Below are positions 62,220-64,000 of a stretch of 64,000 nt of DNA, in pieces (position 1 is the stretch's first letter; every line of letters starts with the position of its first letter). Under the pieces are notes generated by a model. It was not told where the DNA came from. It searched no databases and saw only the letters and a program-made list of their open reading frames with translations. The stretch spans positions 134,096 through 198,095 of the forward strand of contig CAUJCO010000006.1 in NCBI GenBank assembly GCA_963169645.1, written 5' to 3'. The position numbers and the translations under genes were made by a program. This stretch comes from Bacteroidota bacterium. Its GTDB lineage: Bacteria > Bacteroidota > Bacteroidia > Chitinophagales > JADIYW01.

Positions 62220-63704
62220 ATGTTAGCATTGTTAATCATCATTCTGCCACTTGTATTTTTGCTCTTTAATTTGTTTTTGAGCGAGAAGCAAGTAAAAAAT
62301 AATACATTAGTCGGTTCGTTGGCAACTTTAGGTCTAAGCGTCTATACATTGTATAATTATACTTTACAACCTACCAGTATCGACTTTGTTTTTATTACAG
62401 ATTGGATTGGAAAATTAGGCGCTACTTTTTTTATTAAAATAGATGGAATTAATTTCGTGTTGATATTATTAACGGCATTATTAGTGCCATTTATTGTGTA
62501 CAGTACATTTGAACGTGAAATCAAAAATCCGAAAGCGTATTTTAGTTTAATATTAGCCATGCAGAGTGCATTGTTTGGCGTTTTTTTAGCAAAAGATGCC
62601 TTGTTGTTTTATGTATTTTGGGAATTAGCTTTACTACCAATTTATTTAATTTGTTTAATTTTTGGAGAAGAAGGAAGACAACGAATTACGTTTAAATTTT
62701 TCATCTTCACGTTATTTGGTAGTTTGTTCATGTTGTTAGCTATCATATTTTTATGGTTACACAATCCGGAACGCACATTTAATATCTATGATTTATACCA
62801 ATACGGTTCAGTATTGCCGGCAAAACAACAAGTATTTATTTTTATAGCTTTCTATTTAGCATTTGCTATTAAAATTCCAATTTTCCCATTGCATACTTGG
62901 CAGGCAGATACTTACGTAAATGCGCCAACACAAGGTACCATGCTTTTGTCGGGAATTATGCTAAAAATGGGAACATTCGCTTTAATTGTTTGGCTAATTC
63001 CAATTGTTCCAATTGGCTGGAAATTGGCATCTAAATATGTGGTTATTTTAAGTGTGATTAGCGTTGTGTATGGTTCGTTGTTGGCATTATCTCAACATCA
63101 TTTCAAACGAATGTTGGCCTATTCATCGTTAGGACACGTTGGGTTAATAGCTGCCGGAATTTTTACTTTCAACTTGCAAGGTGTGCAAGGTGCATTGTAT
63201 CAAATGCTATCACATGGTATCAATGTCGTTGCATTGTTTTTCATTTGTGATATGATTTTACACCGAATGAAAACAGATAACATGAACAGTTTAGGCGGTA
63301 TCCGAAATGTGTCAAAAACATTTGGCGCATTCTTTTTAATTGTAACTTTTGCGAGTGTAGCATTGCCTATAACCAATAGCTTTGTTGGTGAATTTTTGTT
63401 GTTACATGGTATTTTCCAATATAATACTATCGCAGCTGTTTTTGCTTGCACAACAGTTGTATTGAGTGCCTTGTATATGTTGCGTGCTTACCAAAAAATA
63501 ATGCACGGAGATGCCAATGATTTGACGATGACTTTTAGTAATATCACACGTCACGAAAAAATAGTATTAGGAGCAATGGCAGTTTTAATTTTATTTTTTG
63601 GGATTTTTCCAAATGTCATTTTACAAGTATCAGAAGAACCTATAAAACAATTAATTGAACACGTACGTACCGTAACAGCATTGCCATCGTACGCTAAATT
63701 TTAA
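62220..63704 (+). CDS. nuoM: NADH-quinone oxidoreductase subunit M
   Basis: NuoM is the second antiporter-like subunit. The 494 residues include FVLILLTALLVPFIVYSTFE, YFILWELALLPIYL-like FYVFWELALLPIYLICLIFGEEG with the Glu of the channel, AIKIPIFPLHTWQADTYVNAPTQGTMLLSGIMLKMG (shown by its first and last parts), and KRMLAYSSLGHVGLIAAG. The length is normal. Confidence 0.97.
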   Translation: MLALLIIILPLVFLLFNLFLSEKQVKNNTLVGSLATLGLSVYTLYNYTLQPTSIDFVFITDWIGKLGATFFIKIDGINFVLILLTALLVPFIVYSTFEREIKNPKAYFSLILAMQSALFGVFLAKDALLFYVFWELALLPIYLICLIFGEEGRQRITFKFFIFTLFGSLFMLLAIIFLWLHNPERTFNIYDLYQYGSVLPAKQQVFIFIAFYLAFAIKIPIFPLHTWQADTYVNAPTQGTMLLSGIMLKMGTFALIVWLIPIVPIGWKLASKYVVILSVISVVYGSLLALSQHHFKRMLAYSSLGHVGLIAAGIFTFNLQGVQGALYQMLSHGINVVALFFICDMILHRMKTDNMNSLGGIRNVSKTFGAFFLIVTFASVALPITNSFVGEFLLLHGIFQYNTIAAVFACTTVVLSALYMLRAYQKIMHGDANDLTMTFSNITRHEKIVLGAMAVLILFFGIFPNVILQVSEEPIKQLIEHVRTVTALPSYAKF

Positions 63705-63759
63705 TGAATATAAAATGTAAGCAGTGCATTTAATAGTATGCATTGGTAAAAGAATAAAA

Positions 63760-64000
63760 ATGAAAGAATTATTATTGTTATCCGGATTAGGCGTTTTAGC
63801 ATTAGTAGCAGAAATCATCAATGCACGTAAGCTCATTTATCCATTTGTCATCTTCGGATTATTATTGAATATCGGACTTTGCTACCACGACTTAGGTTCC
63901 AACGAATCTATTTATGGTATGTTGCGTTTGGATAATGCTGCGTTAGCATTTACAATTTTATTTTCTGTAATTGCTTTGGTGTGGTTTATTATGGCAAAAA
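63760..64000 (+). CDS. nuoN: NADH-quinone oxidoreductase subunit N (start only; cut by window edge)
   Basis: An open frame of 80 codons begins at ATG 63760 and runs off the window. It encodes a leading membrane segment (LLLLSGLGVLALVAEIINA) followed by KLIYPFVIFGLLLNIGL and LDNAALAFTILFSVIALVWFIM, the NuoN start pattern, and it follows nuoM by 55 bases as expected. Confidence 0.85.
   Translation, partial: MKELLLLSGLGVLALVAEIINARKLIYPFVIFGLLLNIGLCYHDLGSNESIYGMLRLDNAALAFTILFSVIALVWFIMAK

Noticed and set aside
1-64000. Mobile element, prophage, toxin-antitoxin or defence island
   Set aside because: No transposase, integrase, phage or defence gene family was recognised. Most of the window is housekeeping genes in their usual context.

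Overview
The window looks like a chromosomal segment of a low-GC member of the Bacteroidota. The evidence is type IX secretion/gliding genes in the porV-porU-gldJ order, separate nuoC and nuoD, a short molybdopterin-less NuoG, a czcA-tolC fusion, the DUF1599/DoxX-like/folP neighbourhood, and promoter elements of the TTG-N19-TAnnTTTG type. I cannot place it below phylum with confidence. No rRNA, tRNA, CRISPR array, transposase or prophage was recognised. Most of the window is housekeeping sequence.

Layout. 1-6.5 kb: type IX secretion genes porV (cut by the left edge) and porU, with gldJ divergent. 6.6-20.6 kb: murF, small membrane and lipoproteins, a two-gene Hdr-like iron-sulfur module, a phosphoribosyltransferase, a SanA-like protein, shikimate kinase, an oligopeptide permease, a DoxX/thioredoxin-like membrane protein, DUF1599, dihydropteroate synthase and a secreted thioredoxin. 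20.65-20.99 kb: two facing heptanucleotide arrays. 21-33.8 kb: acyl-CoA thioesterase, PafA-like phosphatase, chorismate synthase, a secreted beta-helix protein, a tiny secreted protein made almost only of a type IX sorting domain, PAP2, two SDRs, a methyltransferase, MATE and EamA transporters, and a membrane-anchored coiled-coil protein. 33.9-40 kb: an exonuclease, a fused double-ATPase ABC protein, a DUF2130 protein and RNase R. 40-46.3 kb: a composite repeat, then a divalent-metal RND efflux locus (adaptor, czcA-tolC fusion, small Cys/His-rich protein). 46.4-48.6 kb: a Pif1/RecD-like helicase. 48.7-64 kb: the complex I operon nuoA to nuoN (nuoN cut by the right edge).

The points most worth checking are these. 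Two long genes, nuoF and the czcA-tolC fusion, are each split by one in-frame stop, with full homology continuing in the same frame on the other side. The nuo operon carries three non-core genes: a Baeyer-Villiger-type flavin monooxygenase between nuoF and nuoG, an OmpA-like lipoprotein between nuoK and nuoL, and a 79-residue membrane protein between nuoL and nuoM. Heptanucleotide arrays with a shared end sequence abut the stop codons of two unrelated genes. Several start codons lie only 4-9 bases after a -7 promoter motif, which suggests leaderless transcripts. CCGG looks over-represented for such an AT-rich sequence.
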